Under the pieces are notes generated by a model, which saw only the letters and a program-made list of their open reading frames with translations, made no database searches and was not told the origin of the DNA. A stretch of 64,000 nt of DNA. Source: Trichuris trichiura. Taxonomy: Eukaryota > Nematoda > Enoplea > Trichinellida > Trichuridae. The translations under genes were made by a program, and so were the position numbers. Shown piece after piece: positions 7,405 through 19,336 of the stretch. The DNA lies in assembly GCA_037903355.1 (NCBI GenBank), contig JBAJFE010000049.1, positions 1 through 64,000 of the forward strand, in the 5' to 3' direction. Numbering within the stretch: the stretch's first letter is position 1; every line of letters begins with the position of its first letter.

Positions 7405-9332
7405 GAATCAGTTCACGTATAACACGCGTTCATATAACGCGTTTTCGGTCATACTCGATTTTGAAATCGTAGCACTTTCCCACATAACGCGATTCTGTTT
7501 CCGTTCTTACGCGAATTTGCCAGCTAGAAAGCGAGGGCGTGTAGCAAAGTCTCCCGGTGTTTTCATCCACCGGGAGCAAACAAAGGCCGCGCTGTTAGCT
7601 CATGCGCGTTCCGCGGTCACGAACAAGGGAAATGTGACAAAAACTTTCAGGATTCTTATCACAGGTAGTGTCCGACCCAGCAGTGCACCCTGCAATATGC
7701 ATACTCAAACAGGCTACTGATCGGTATTCATGTTCGGTGGAATAATTTGCGCATGCAGGAACATCTGCACAGACGATGCTTCCATTTCCAATTCTCCCGA
7801 AGCGCAGACATCGCAGAGCTTTTCCAGTGAGTCGTAGTACGCTTACACAGAATCTGGAAAGCATTCACACCGTCTGATTGCGAGCACAATTCGTAAGTAT
7901 TTTGTCTGATTCCGCTATCTGAGGATAGTCTTTAAGTATCTGAAAATGTCTAAGCTTCCAGATTCGAAGTCACCTGGTAGTGGTGGAGAAAGAAAAGCGC
8001 TGACTGTTGGAGAGATGTTTGAGATACTAAAACGGCATGAACGGAATGAGACGACACGTAATATCGTCAAAGCTACCGGCATGAGAAAAATCAACCTGGC
8101 GGACCATTAGGAGCAATGCAGAAAAAATTAAACAGACTTGCGTAAGCGGAACCAGTTCAAGTATTGCGATGTCAATAAGAAGAAGGCCTAAGATACTGGA
8201 AGAAATGGAAAAACTACTCAGCATTTGGATCGAAACTCAAACGATGAAAACAATAGGAACAACGTTTTTCACCATAAGACAAAAAGCAGTAGCCATTTAC
8301 GAAGACCTTAAGAAACAGTGTACAAATCCTACTGAAATTCCTCCATTTACTGCTAGTAGTGGTTGGTTCTGCCGTTTCAAGAATCGATACAGTTTTTACA
8401 ATGTTCGTCTCTGTGGCGAAGCAGGAAGCGCGGACGTCGATGGCCCGCAAACATTTCCAACAGAAGTACAAAACTTGGTCAAAGAAAAGGTGACCACCGA
8501 GGAGCTGCAGAAACTTTCTGTAGCGGGGGAAGCAGAAGAAAGAAAAGATGATGAAAATCAGGAAGTTCCTCCGCCTCCTCCGCGACAAATGACCACTGCT
8601 GAGGTTTCAGATGCCCTGAAGACTATTGGACAGCGTTTACAATGGCTCGAAGACAGTGATTGTAATGCAAAACGCAGCTGGGAAACCACAAGAGGTATCC
8701 GAGCTTGTTTGGAGCCATACAAGCAGCTGCTGTACGGAGGATGTACATGTGCGAAACAAAAAGAACTCGAATTCTATTTTACTACAATGAAGAAACATTG
8801 TGACGATGAGGAAGCGCTAGCTTCTACATCTAATAGGACCTCAGTTGGCCCGTAACAAAGGATGGTGAGATTAAAAAAGTGAGTTCAACGGAGCTGCATT
8901 CTTTCCTGTGTATGAGGTCGTTTATTTTAGTACTTCGAGGGACTCTTTCCACAAGCTAAAGACGCAAGCACGACGCTCGTGAAAGCCAGTTTGAACTCTG
9001 CTCGCTGTAAAGAGTTCTATCATGAAAGCTCTGCCGTTAACGTATGATCGCCGTAAAAGACGATGTTATTCAGACCCCGTGTAGGAGAATCCATACGTCA
9101 GCGTGCCTTACGGTGGAATAAGTAGCTCAGGTACATCATAATTCCTGTTTCTACACAGCTTATTTAAGATATCTCTCCGTTGTTGTTTACAAGTAAACAA
9201 TCCTTTTGACGCTTTGAACCAAATCGTGATTTTCCTATACTTTACATGTCTCCTATAACGCGATTTCATGTAACGCGACATTTTTCGGGATTTTTAAGTG
9301 ACCAAACGCTCGCGTTATACGAGAACTGACTG
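7405..9332 (+). mobile_element. Tigger/pogo-like DNA transposon T1, internally deleted
   Basis: The element is bounded by TA at 7403-7404 and 9333-9334, the target duplication of this superfamily. The left end reads GAATCAGTTCACGTATAAC and the right end, reverse-complemented, reads CAGTCAGTTCTCGTATAAC, giving imperfect terminal inverted repeats of about 22 bp. ATAACGCG-type motifs recur several times within 120 bp of each end and may be transposase-binding sites. At 1928 bp it is shorter than a full Tigger, and the catalytic DDE region is missing from the coding part. It could move only with a transposase supplied by another copy. Confidence 0.85.
7946..8855 (+). pseudogene. Tigger transposase remnant T1: CENP-B-type DNA-binding region plus tail, no DDE
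   Basis: ATG at 7946 starts a 54-codon frame with the CENP-B N-terminal helix-turn-helix (RKALTVGE.FEILKR.ER). It ends at TAG 8108-8110. The family continues one base out of frame at RTIRSNAEKIK and stays open to 8855, so this is one frameshift. Next comes the second DNA-binding unit (EEMEKLLSIWIETQ, then FTASSGWFCRFKNRYSF and GEAGSADVD). The DDE catalytic domain, about 250 residues in relatives, is absent. The frame passes directly into the usual C-terminal region (TTEELQKL, PPPPPRQMTTAEVSD, LQWLEDSD, YKQLLY, FYFTTMKK). T1 has the least broken version, with only the shared frameshift. Confidence 0.82.
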
Positions 9333-10021
9333 TATCAGTAGTAGGAAGAATATGTCGCTGAAGTCGCAGTCAAAGTTGACTTGTGCTGTTCTGGTTTTGA
9401 ACTTCTGTGTATGCAAACATTAATAAAGAATCCTCTCTTTCTCCTCTTGTACGTCTCAACGGTTTTAAAGGAACGTTTCTTTGGAAAAAGATATGTTCCA
9501 GGCTGGAACTCACACCGAGCGCGATGCAAGAACAGTTTAATGTCAGAAGCAGCCCAGCAGAGCAAGCAGCTGATCTGAACGGGCAGAAGCAAACAGGGTG
9601 AGAGAACAGTGCAGAAAAGAGAAACGCAGTTCTCATCTCCGCGTGTACTATGCAAATTCCTGCTATGCAGTGACTAATGACCTGAAAGTAGATCGTTACC
9701 TTCCTGTGCAGTGAGGCACTCGTATTGACGTGTGTTCTCTGTCTATTTTCTAGCACATTTCCTTTTGGTTGGCTAGAATACGTACGCGTTTTAAAGCATT
9801 TCTTTGGTTTTGTCTCCCATTCTTTCGTTCCTTTCGTACCTTAAGTCAGTGCCAGGCAGGTCGGATTTCATTCTCGAGAACTACTATCGTCAACATATAA
9901 CAGCTCTTGAGCTGTCATTGTTCAAGATCGCCTGCGCTAAACGGAACGTAAAGCTCAATACGGAAGCTGTAAACGATTCCTATATGCCCATAATTTTATT
10001 TCGTTGTATTGCTCAACCCAG
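9333..10021. other. Core-left DNA, M2
   Basis: Same content as 1936-2624. The TA at 9333 closes Tigger T1. No gene is supported. A minus-strand frame overlaps here but is broken in M3, M6 and M8. Confidence 0.55.
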
Positions 10022-10201
10022 GTGAAGAAAGATGTACATCGGTCCTTTACCCAACAAATATGCTACTTGCGTCAACGGGAGCAGCAACTTACCGATCACG
10101 TTGAAACAATATCAAACTTCAAGAACCACAACTTGTCCCAACAGGAGTGCCTCCTCCAACAGAAGTTAGTTAAACTTGCCAGTAGAACTAATGCAACTCG
10201 G
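10022..10201 (+). pseudogene. Exon-like coiled-coil segment, M2
   Basis: The 60-codon frame is kept without indels. It has Ile for Val in QQIC and Thr in QLTDHVE, both amino-acid changing. It ends at the PLE target site. Confidence 0.5.
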
Positions 10202-10568
10202 TGTTTGGTTTCTTTTTGTACGGATTTTTCCTGTCCCGTTGAATAGACTTTTATTAATAAACCTTTATTAATAACCTCTCCGGAGCTTTCTGGTCATTCG
10301 TCACTCGTCATCAGCGGTCATAAGTTGTAGGTATGGTTTTTGGCAGCGAAAGCCATCTGTCGTTTCTTTGGATTTTAAAGCGGGCATTTTTTAAAGTTTT
10401 CCGTTGGTAGGTTCTTGCATTTGAGTCTGTCAGCGCAACTCTTTTCCTTGTTCCGTATGTCTTCTAGATTTGTCTTTTCATGTTGCATTCATTTTTCTTC
10501 TTCTCTCTTTCTTCTTCTTTGTTTCTTCTTCCTTCCTTTTCTTTTTCTTTTTCTTTTTCTTTTTTATT

Positions 10569-12740
10569 TCATTTGTTGAGTGTGCAACAATTAGACCGCG
10601 TCACAATATTTGGCCAAATCCCACTTGTGTCCACTCCTTGATCGCGGTTATAGGTCGTATTATGTCTAATATATAGTGCTTCTTTAAACCTTCTTAACCG
10701 TAAATTGTTTTCGTAACATAGAACTTTTGGATGGAGTGGTTGGGTATATTGCGTCTCGTGGTCCACTAGAGCGGACGCTTGTTTGGCTTTTTCCATTCTA
10801 ATTTTTGGGTCCGCGATTGGTCTGCCTCGCTGTGTGGTTAGATTGGTACCATTGTTGAATATGGCTTTCGCGTTATTGTAACTTGTGAGCCTTTTTAAGT
10901 GTTCCTTAAATCTATGCTCTAGGGTGTTTCCCGTTTCACCAATATAAAATTCAACCGCGCATATTAATCCTGTCTTTTTGTTTGTGGGGATTTTCGTTTT
11001 GTCTGTGCGGAGAATTGCCCTGAGGTTGGGCGAACTCTTGAAAAAGACTCTGAAGCCTAATCTTTTTCCTAATTGGATAACCTTTTCACCTAAACTTGCC
11101 AAATAAGGAATAACCAGACAAGTGTCGCGCGGAGTGTTTTGCTTTGGAAGCTGACGTGTGCGAAGCCTGTGGTTGAACACTTGGTTAATAAAGGATTTAG
11201 GTTACCCGTTTTTGTAGACGATTTTTCTAATGTAGTTAATTTCTGGCTGGAGATATTCGGGACTGCATAAATTGAATGGTCTGTCTATCATTCCGCAGTG
11301 GAGACCACGCATTACTGAGCGTGGATGATGCGATGAGAAATTAAGGTATTGGTCAGTGTGTGTTGGTTTTCTGTAAACTCTGGTTTTTAGTCCTTGATTG
11401 GTGCGAATAATCAGTGTGTCAAGGAAGGGGAGAGTTCGATTTGATTCTTTCTCCATAGGGAAAACGATTTGATTGGGGCAAACGCTATTAAGAAATTCTA
11501 GAATCTAATGTTGCTTTCCATCTTTGATAATTACGAAGATGTCATCTACGTATCTTTTGAATAGTCCTGGGGCTATTTGCCTGTCTACCGTTTTCAACAT
11601 TTGTCTTTCAAAACTCTCGATGAATATTTCGGCCGGGATAGGAGATAGTGGGTTTCCCATAGGGACACCGTTAGATTGTTTGTAGAACTTATTATCAAGC
11701 ATGAAGTAGTTGCTTTCTTGCATGCAGAATGATACCAACTTGACAATGTGGAGAGGATTTAACTTGGGTCTGGTGAACAAATTTGTCTCTGTATTGAGGA
11801 GATTGTATAGTGTATCGAGAGTTCTTGAAATCGGAATGCTAGGGAATAAATCTTTTACATCGTAGCTAACTAAGACTTCGTCCGGTTCTAGATGGTATTC
11901 TCGTATTTCGTTGACGAAGGTGTTACTATTTTTGACGAAGGACGGTTGTTTGCCACTTAGTGGTTTGATCACCTTTTTCAAATATCGGCTGAGCTCTCTT
12001 GTGGGGCTGTTAATTGTGGAAACTATTGGTCTTAGTGGGACCTCCGGTTTGTGCAGTATAGGGAGCCCGTAGAGCTGAGGGGGCCTGCAATTTGATGTGA
12101 ACCTAAGATGCTTCGCTATCTTGATGATTTCTGCTTCGTTGGTTCCTGTGCCGTATGTCATGAGAAGGGAACGAATATTCTTCCGTGACAATTCCGTAGG
12201 GTCATTGGGCAAGGGCGTATAACTGTCAGTGTTCAAGATAGTTATCTTTTTTCGTTGTAGGTGGTTCTATCGAGTACGACAATTCTATTGCCTTTATCTG
12301 CTGTAGTTATAATTCTATCAGGCTGCCTTTTAAGTCGGTTTCCGTCTAAGCGGTTGACCTCATATCGGCTTAAGCTTGGGGTGGTGTTGAAGCGGTGATC
12401 TAGGATTAGCGCAGATAAATCCCGCTTGATCTGCGTGGCTTCCTGTGGATCAACTGAAGATAGGCTTTCTTCAACCGAGGCAATGATTTCAAGAAGGGGT
12501 GGCTGTTTCGGAGTTGGTACAAAGTTCAGTCCTCTTCTCAGGATAGTTTTCTCACTTTCGTTTAGTGGTAAGGAGCTGAGATATTATTACCTTTGTGTTT
12601 AGGTCTCAACCTCTGGTTCTTTGCGGAAGATTTCTCTAGTAGTTTCGAGCAGTCGTCGGGAATCTGACCTGAAGGCTTTCAAATTTTTTTTACCACTTAT
12701 TTCTGCGATATGCAAACGGTTTTTTTGGCGATGTCCACAT
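10569..12740 (-). pseudogene. PLE RT/endonuclease, M2, broken into three main frames
   Basis: 12236-11505 holds 243 codons with motif A (LVSYDVKDLFPSIP), motif B (GVPMGNPLSP) and an intact YVDDIF, ending in a frameshift after KDGKQH. 11456-11202 continues with the post-catalytic region (MEKESNRTLPFLDTL). 11180-10569 carries the linker and endonuclease, with YIGETGNTLEHRFKEHL, but has lost about five codons before it (EFYIGETG in place of a CSGIYIGETG-type sequence). This is the only copy besides M1 with an uncorrupted motif C. Its RT shares SPTREL with M1, unlike the other units. Confidence 0.85.
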
Positions 12741-12745
12741 GCCAC

Positions 12746-13120
12746 ATTGGTGAAACGGCAAACACCCTAGAGCATAGATTTGACGAACACTTAAAAAAGC
12801 TCACAAGTTACAATAACGCGAAAGCGAAAGTCAACAATGGTACCAATCCAACCACACAGCGGGGCAGACCAATCGCGGACCCAAAAATTACAATGGAAAA
12901 CGCCAAACAAGCGTCTGCTGTAGTGGAACACGCGACGCAATGTAGCCAACCACTCCATCCAAAAGTTCTATGTTACGAGAACAACTTACGGTTAAGAAGG
13001 ATTAAAGAAGCACTCTATATTAGATACAATACGACCTATAACCGCGATCAAGGAGTGGGCATAAGTGGGATTTGGACAAATATTGTGACCCGGTATAATT
13101 GTTGCACACTCAAGAAATGA
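12746..13120 (+). pseudogene. Inverted endonuclease arm, M2
   Basis: Open from IGETANTLEHRFDEHL to TGA at 13118-13120, without internal stops, but starts mid-motif. It belongs to the PLE arm. Confidence 0.8.
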
Positions 13121-14117
13121 AATAAAAAAGAAAAAGAAAATGGAAAAGAAAAAGGAAGAAGAAGAAAGAAAGAAGAAGAAAAATGAATGCAGTCTCAAAA
13201 GACAAATCTAGAAGACATACGGAACATGGAAAAGAATTGCGCTGACAGACTCAAATGCAAGAACCTACCAACGGAAAACTTTAAAAAATGCCCGCTTTAA
13301 AATCCACAGAAACGACACATGGCATTCGCTGCCAAAAACCATACCTACAACTTATGACCGCTGATGACGAGTGACGAATGACCCGAAAGCTCCGGAGAGT
13401 TTATTAATAAAAGTTTATTAATAAAAGTCTATTCAACGGGGCGCGAAAAATCCGCACAAAAAGAAACCAAACAATGAAATTATTTAGTCCCGTACGAAGA
13501 CACTATATCTTCAATGCAACTCGGTTTGGAAAGTCGACCAAGGGAGAGCATTACGAAATTTTCGCCTTCTATTGCACTTTAACTTTATACTTTGAGATTT
13601 CTCTTAGCTATGTTTTTAAGCCGTTTCTACGGATGCTCTGCGGAAATTTCTTCAAAACGTTGCTAAAGCCAGTGGAAACAGCAACCGTTGTTGCGAGGAA
13701 TTCCGGGACTTGCTTAACAGGTGTGTTCTTCACGTTCTGTGAGCACCTCTGAATTAGCTCCCCCGCAGAGTTTACCTGTTTGATGATGAACCATGAGAAT
13801 CGCCCAGTGTTTTCTTAAATATTAACCATGACGCTCTGCGAGAGGCCATTTTTTTGTTTGGTAATATCAAAATAGATGAACATTTTAAGGTAAAGTGACA
13901 ATGCAACTTAAGTGCAGAAGTATATTATTGTTCCATTCAGGCTCCATCCACCCTACCTTACGCGCGTGAAAATTATGGTGAGGAAGAGTATCTGCACGGT
14001 GTTTTAGGAAGGAAGGGACTGCCTTTTTCCGATATTGTGTATCGTTTTGGATGTCTATTTTCTTCTGTTAGTTGTGATTTACTTAGCTGTCCATGCGCCG
14101 TCGTTGCCCTTTGTCAG

Positions 14118-14332
14118 ATCCAGACAGTTTAGCCTCGTGTAGAAGTCTTACGGCTAACTTAAGCGACGAAGAGGAGAAACTCACCGGGACGCTTGCAGGC
14201 AGTTCCTGCTCGACGCATTCCGTTTCTTGGCAGCTGAAGCGTAGGAATGATCTGTACAGTTGGCTGGATTATGTCAAGAATAACGCAGAAATGGAGCCAT
14301 CCATCGTTTCAAGTCGCTTCATATTTGGAGAG
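14118..14332 (+). pseudogene. Second exon-like segment, M2
   Basis: 215 nt, frame open, acceptor and donor-like sites kept. Its end lies inside the left arm of the 138-bp palindrome, so the donor-like site is repeated in inverted form just downstream. Confidence 0.45.
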
Positions 14333-14457
14333 GTACATTTTATTCTTGTAACTCATTAATCAGCTTCAATGATTTAGGGTGGAATCAATTAATTCCACCC
14401 TAAATCATTGAAGCTGATTAATGAGTTACAAGAATAAAATGTACCTCTCCAAATATG
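14320..14457. repeat. 138-bp fold-back palindrome, M2
   Basis: catatttggagaggtac at 14320 is mirrored by gtacctctccaaatatg ending at 14457. The two halves pair almost perfectly around caatta near 14386-14391. A further 27-bp direct copy of the right half's end (14458-14484) follows before the normal sequence resumes. M1, M3, M5 and M6 have none of this. Confidence 0.85.
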
Positions 14458-14927
14458 AGTTACAAGAATAAAATGTACCTCTCCATTAATCAGCCCTTCA
14501 ATGATTTAGGGTGGAATCAATGTTTTACGTGCTGCAACAGAAACGAAGATCGAAAGTGACCTACGCTCACTTGCTTTGGTAAGAAGACGATTTATGTACT
14601 TCTCTTTGTGCACATAACGTTTCTTTACCGGATCATAAACCTTCATGAGGCGGAATGTTATTTACAGAGGTAGTCTTGTTGGAACTTTAGTGAAGCTTCA
14701 GCTTTCGGGCGTTTCACCTTCACTTCTTTTCAGCGGCTGAACTATAAAAGTACAGTTGAACTTCCATAAGTTGACTAGCCAACAGGCGGAAGAAAACTAG
14801 TGACCATATTGATGTTGTTGGTATAAGGGGGACCGACTGAATAGATTAGTATCTGTACGCGTTTTTTCTGCTGCACAGCGGCTATTTTATAGCCAGGTGC
14901 GTACAAATAACCTTGCAGAATCATATA

Positions 14928-16854
14928 GAGTCAGTTCACGTATAACGCGCGTTCATATAACGCGTTTTCGGTCATACTCGATTTTGAAATCATAGCACTT
15001 TCCCACATAACGCGATTCTGTTTCCGTTCTTACGCGATTTTGCCAGCTGGAAAGCGTGGCCGTGTGGCAAAGTCTCCCCGTGTTTTCGTCCACCGAGAGC
15101 ATACAAAGGCCCCGCTCTTAGCTTATGCGCGTTCCGCGGTCACGAACAACCGAAATGTGACAAAAACTTTCAGGATTCTTATCAGAAGTAGTGGGCGACC
15201 CGGCTGTGCACCCTACCATATGCATACTCAAAGAGGCTATTGATCGGTATTCATGTTCGGTGGAATAATTTGCGCTTGCAGGAACATCTGCACAGAGGAT
15301 GCTTCCATTTTCAATTCTCCCGAAGCGCAGGCATCACAGAGCTTTTCGAGTGAGTCGTACTACGCTTGCACAGAATCTGGAAAGCATTCACACCGTCTGA
15401 TTGTGAGCACAATTCGTAAGTATTTGGTCTGATTCCGCTTTCTGAGAATAGTCTTTAAGTATCTGAAAATGTCTAAGCTTCCTGATTCGAAGTCACCTGG
15501 TAGTAATGGAAAGAGAAAGGCGCTGACTGTTGGAGAGAAGTTTGAGACAGTAAAACGGTATGAACGGAATGAGACGACACGTGATATCGTCTAAGCTACG
15601 GGCATAAGAAAAATCAACCTAGCGGACCATTAGGAGCAATGCACAAAAAATTAAACGGACTTGCGTAAGCGGTACCAGTTCAAGTATTCCGATGTCAATA
15701 AGAACAAGGCATAAGATACTGGAAGAAATGGAAAAACTACTCACCATTTGGATCGAAACTCAAACGATGAAAAGAATAGGAACAACGTTTTTCACCATAA
15801 GACAAAAAGCGGTTGCCATTTACGAAGACCTTAAGAAACAGTCTACAAATCCTACTGAAATTCCTCCATTTACTGCTAGTAGTGGTTGGTTCTGCCGTTT
15901 CAAGATTCCATACAGTTTTTACAATGTTCGTCTCTGTATCGAAGCAGGAAGCGCGGACGTCGCTGCCGCGCAAACATTTCCAACAGAAGCACAAAACTTG
16001 GTCAAAGAAAAGGTGACCACCGAGGAGCTGGAGAAACTTTCTGTAGCAGGGGAAGCAGAAGGAAGAAAAGATGATGAAAATCAGGAAGTTCCACCACCTT
16101 CTCCGCGACAAATGACCACTGCTGTGCTTTCAGATACCCTGAAGACTATTGAACAGCGTTTACAATGGCTCGAAGACAATGATTGTAATGCAGAACGCAG
16201 CGGGAAAACCACAAGAGGTATCCGAGCTTGTTTGGAGCCATGCAAGCAGCTGCTGTACGAAAGAAGTACATGTGCAAACAAAAAAAGCTCGAATTCTACT
16301 TTACTACAATGAAGAAACACTGTGACGATGAGGAAGCGCTACCTTCTACATCTAATAGGACCTCAGTTGGCCCGTAACAAAGGATAGTGAGATTAAAAAA
16401 GTGAGTTCAGCGGAACTCCATTCTTTCCTGCATATGAGGTCGTTTATTTTAGTACTTAGAGGGACTCTTTCCACAAGCTAAAGACGCAAGCACGCCGCTC
16501 GTGAAAGCCAGTTTGAGCTCTGTCCGCTGTAAACAGTTCTATCATAAAAGATCTGCCGTTAACGTATGATCGCCGTAAAAGATGATCTTATTCAGACCCT
16601 GTGTAAGAGGGTCCATACGTCAGCGTGCCTAACGGTAGAATAAGTAGCTCAGGTACATGATAGTTCCTGTTTCTACCCAGCTTATTTAAGATATCTCTCC
16701 GTTGTTGTTTACAAGTAAACAACCCTTTTGACGCTTTGCACCAAATCGTGATTTACCTATTCTTTACATGTCTCCTATAACGCGATTTCGTATAATTCGA
16801 CATTTTTCAGGATTTTTAAGTGACCAAACGCTCGCGTTATACGAGAACTGACTG
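14928..16854 (+). mobile_element. Tigger-like element T2
   Basis: 1927 bp between TA dinucleotides (14926-14927 and 16855-16856). The left end is GAGTCAGTTCACG and the right end is GAACTGACTG. It shares private changes with T5, such as the early TAA in the first frame. Confidence 0.85.
15469..16377 (+). pseudogene. Tigger transposase remnant T2, no DDE
   Basis: The HTH frame from 15469 is cut early by TAA (gtctaagct, where other units have gtcaaagct). The second frame (15692-16312) keeps the GWFCRFK and SADV region but shifts frame near TCANKKSS. T5 shares both defects. Confidence 0.8.
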
Positions 16855-17545
16855 TATCTGTAGTAGGATGAATGTGTCGCTGAAGTCGCAGTCAAAGTTG
16901 ACTTGTGCTGTTCTGGTTTTGAACTTCTGTGTATGCAAACATTAATAAAGAATCCTCTCTTTCCCCTCTTGTACGTTTCAACGGTTTTCTAGGAACGTTT
17001 CTTTGGAAAAAAGATATGTTCCAGGCTGGCACGCAGACCGAGCGCGAAGCAAGAGCAGTTCTATAAAAGAAGCAGCGCAGCAGAGCAAGCAGCTGATCTG
17101 AACGGGCACAAGCAAACAGGGTGAGAGAACAGTGCAGAAAAGAGAAACGCCCTTTTCTTATCTCCGCGTGTACTATGCAAATTCCTGCTATGCAGGACTA
17201 ACCACCTGAAAGTAGGTCGTTAACGTCCTGTGCCGTGAGGCACTATTATTGACGTGTGTTCGACGACTATTATCCAGCACATTTCCTTTTGGTTGGCTAG
17301 AATACGTACGCGTTTTAAAGCATTTCTTTGGTTTTGTCTCCCATCTTTTCGTACCTTTCGTACCTTAAGTCAGTGCGAGGAAGGTCGGATTTCATTCTCG
17401 AGAACAACTATCGTCAACATATAACAGCTCTTGAGCTGTCATTGTTCAAGATCGCCTGCGCTAAACAGAACGTAAAGCTCAATACGGAAGCTGTAAGCGA
17501 TTCCTATTTGCCCATAATTTTATTTCGCTGTATTGCTCAACACAG
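16855..17545. other. Core-left DNA, M3
   Basis: Same content as 1936-2624. An extra A (gaaaaaagatat) and other small changes break the minus-strand frame seen in M1 and M2, so nothing here is called coding. Confidence 0.55.
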
Positions 17546-17725
17546 GTGAAGAAAGATGTACATCGGTCCTTTGCCCAACAAGTGTGCTACTTGCGTCAAC
17601 GGGAGCACCAACTTATCGATCAGGTTGAAACAATATCAAACTGGAAGAACCACAGCTTCTCCCAACAGGAGTGCCTCCTCCAACAGAAGTTAGGTAAACT
17701 TACCAGTAGAACTAATGCGATTCGG
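17546..17725 (+). pseudogene. Exon-like coiled-coil segment, M3
   Basis: The frame is intact over 60 codons. Changes include Trp in SNWKNHS, His in REHQL and Ile in NAIR. The target site here reads aatgcgattcgg. Confidence 0.5.
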
Positions 17726-19336
17726 TGTTTGGTTTCTTTTTGTACGGATTTTTCGTGTCCCGTTGAACAGACTTTTATTAATAAACTTTTATTAATAAAC
17801 TCTCCGGAGCTTTCGGGTCATTCGTGACCCGTCATCAGCGGTCATAAGTTGTAGGTATGGTTTTTGGCAGCAAATGCCATCTGTCGTTCCTGTGGATTTT
17901 AAAGCGGGAATTTTTTAAAGTTTTCCGTTGGTACGTTCTTGCATTTGAGTCTGTCAGCGCAATTCTTTTCCTTGTTCCGTATGTCTTCTAGATTTGTCTT
18001 TTCATATTGCATTCATTTTTCTTCTTCTTTCTTTTTTCTTCTACCTTTTTCTTTTTCGTTTTCTTTTTCTTCTTTATTTCATTTGTTGAGTGTGCAACAA
18101 TTATACCGCGTCACAAAATTTGTCCAAAGCCCACTTATGTCCACTCCTTGATCACGGTTATAGGTCGTATTATGTATAATATATAGTGCTTCTTTAATCC
18201 TTCTTGACGGTAAATTGTTTTCGTAACATGGAACTTTTGGATGGAGTGGTTGGGTACATTGCGTCACGTGTTCCACTACAGCAGAGGCTTGTTTGGCTTT
18301 TTCCATTGTACTTTTTGGGTCCGCGATTGGTCTGCCTCGCTGTGTGGTTGGATTGTTACCATTGTTGAGTATGGCTTTCGCGTTATTGCACTTGTGCGCT
18401 TTTTTAAGTGTTAGTTAAATCAATGCTCCTGGGTGTTTCCCTTTTCACCAATATAAATCCCTGAGCAAGAACATTCAACCGCGTATATTAACCCTGTCTT
18501 TTGTTTGTGGGGATTTTGGTTTTGTCTGTGCGGAGAATTGCCCTGAGGTTGGGCGAACTCTTGAAAAAGACTCTGAAGCTTAATCTTTTTCCTAATTGGA
18601 TAATCTTTTCACCTAAACCTGGCACGTAAGGAATGACCAGACAAGTGCCTTGCGGAGTGTTTTGCTTTGGAAACTGACGTGTGCGAAGCCTGTGGTTGAA
18701 CACTTGGTTGATAAAGGATTTAGGATACCCGTTTTTGTACACGATTTTTCTAATGTAGATAATTTCTGGCTGGAAATATTCGGGACTGCATAAATTGAAT
18801 GTTCTGTCTATCATTCCGCAGAGGATACCACGCATTACTGAGCGTGGATGATGCAATGAGAAATAAAGCTATTGGTCAGTGTGTGTTTGTTTTCTGTAAA
18901 CTCTGGTTTTTAGTCCTTGATTAGTGCGAATAATCAGTGTGTCAAGGAAGGGGAGGATTCGATTTGATTCTTTCTCCATTGTGAAAACGATTTGATTGGG
19001 GCAGACGCTATTATGAAATTCTAGAAAAATGTTGCTCCTTTCCATCTTTGATAATTACGAAGAGGTAATCTACGTATCTTTTGAATAGTCGTGGGGCTAT
19101 TTGCCTTTCTACCGTTTTCAACATTTGTCTATCACAACTCTCCATGAATATTTCGACCAGGTTAGGAAATAGTGGGTTTCCCATAGGGACACCGTTAGAT
19201 TGTTTGTAGAACTTATTATCAAACATGAAGTAGTTGCTTTCTTGCATGCGGAATGATACCAACTTGACAATGTGGAAAGGATTTAACTTGGTACTGAGGA
19301 ACAAATTCGTCTCTGCATTGAGCAGATTGTATAGTG

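Larger units (their letters stand above)
1645..9041. repeat. Monomer M1
   Basis: Parts: Tigger tail 1645-1935, core-left 1936-2804, PLE 2805-6113, core-right 6114-7404, Tigger T1 from 7405. M1 has no palindrome, and its PLE still encodes YVDD. It is among the more divergent units. Confidence 0.93.
10202..13512 (-). mobile_element. Penelope-like element in M2
   Basis: Flanked by aatgcaactcgg at 10190-10201 and 13513-13524 (perfect 12-bp duplication). Length 3311 bp. The arms are complete, with a long T/C tract in the left arm and its A/G complement in the right arm. The right arm has CTGATGA at 13361-13367 and GAAA at 13385-13388. Confidence 0.88.
9042..16563. repeat. Monomer M2 (mosaic)
   Basis: Parts: core-left 9333-10201, PLE 10202-13512, core-right 13513-14927, Tigger T2 from 14928. 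Its start resembles M5 (Tigger tail as at 35390), its core-right carries the palindrome of M4/M7, and its Tigger head shares private changes with T5. This patchwork suggests exchange between units. Confidence 0.92.

Noticed and set aside
7595..7864. 89-codon minus-strand frame inside each Tigger
   Set aside because: It lies antisense within the transposon 5' region and keeps its frame because copies are young; no domain is visible.
8214..8588. 124-codon minus-strand frame opposite the Tigger DNA-binding region
   Set aside because: Shadow of the sense frame; the composition (runs of Phe and Ser) reflects the antisense of Lys/Glu-rich codons.
7946..8855. Domesticated CENP-B-like host gene family
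   Set aside because: All copies share the same frameshift, several have further breaks, and each copy sits inside its own terminal repeats and TA duplication. Repressor-like function remains only a hypothesis.
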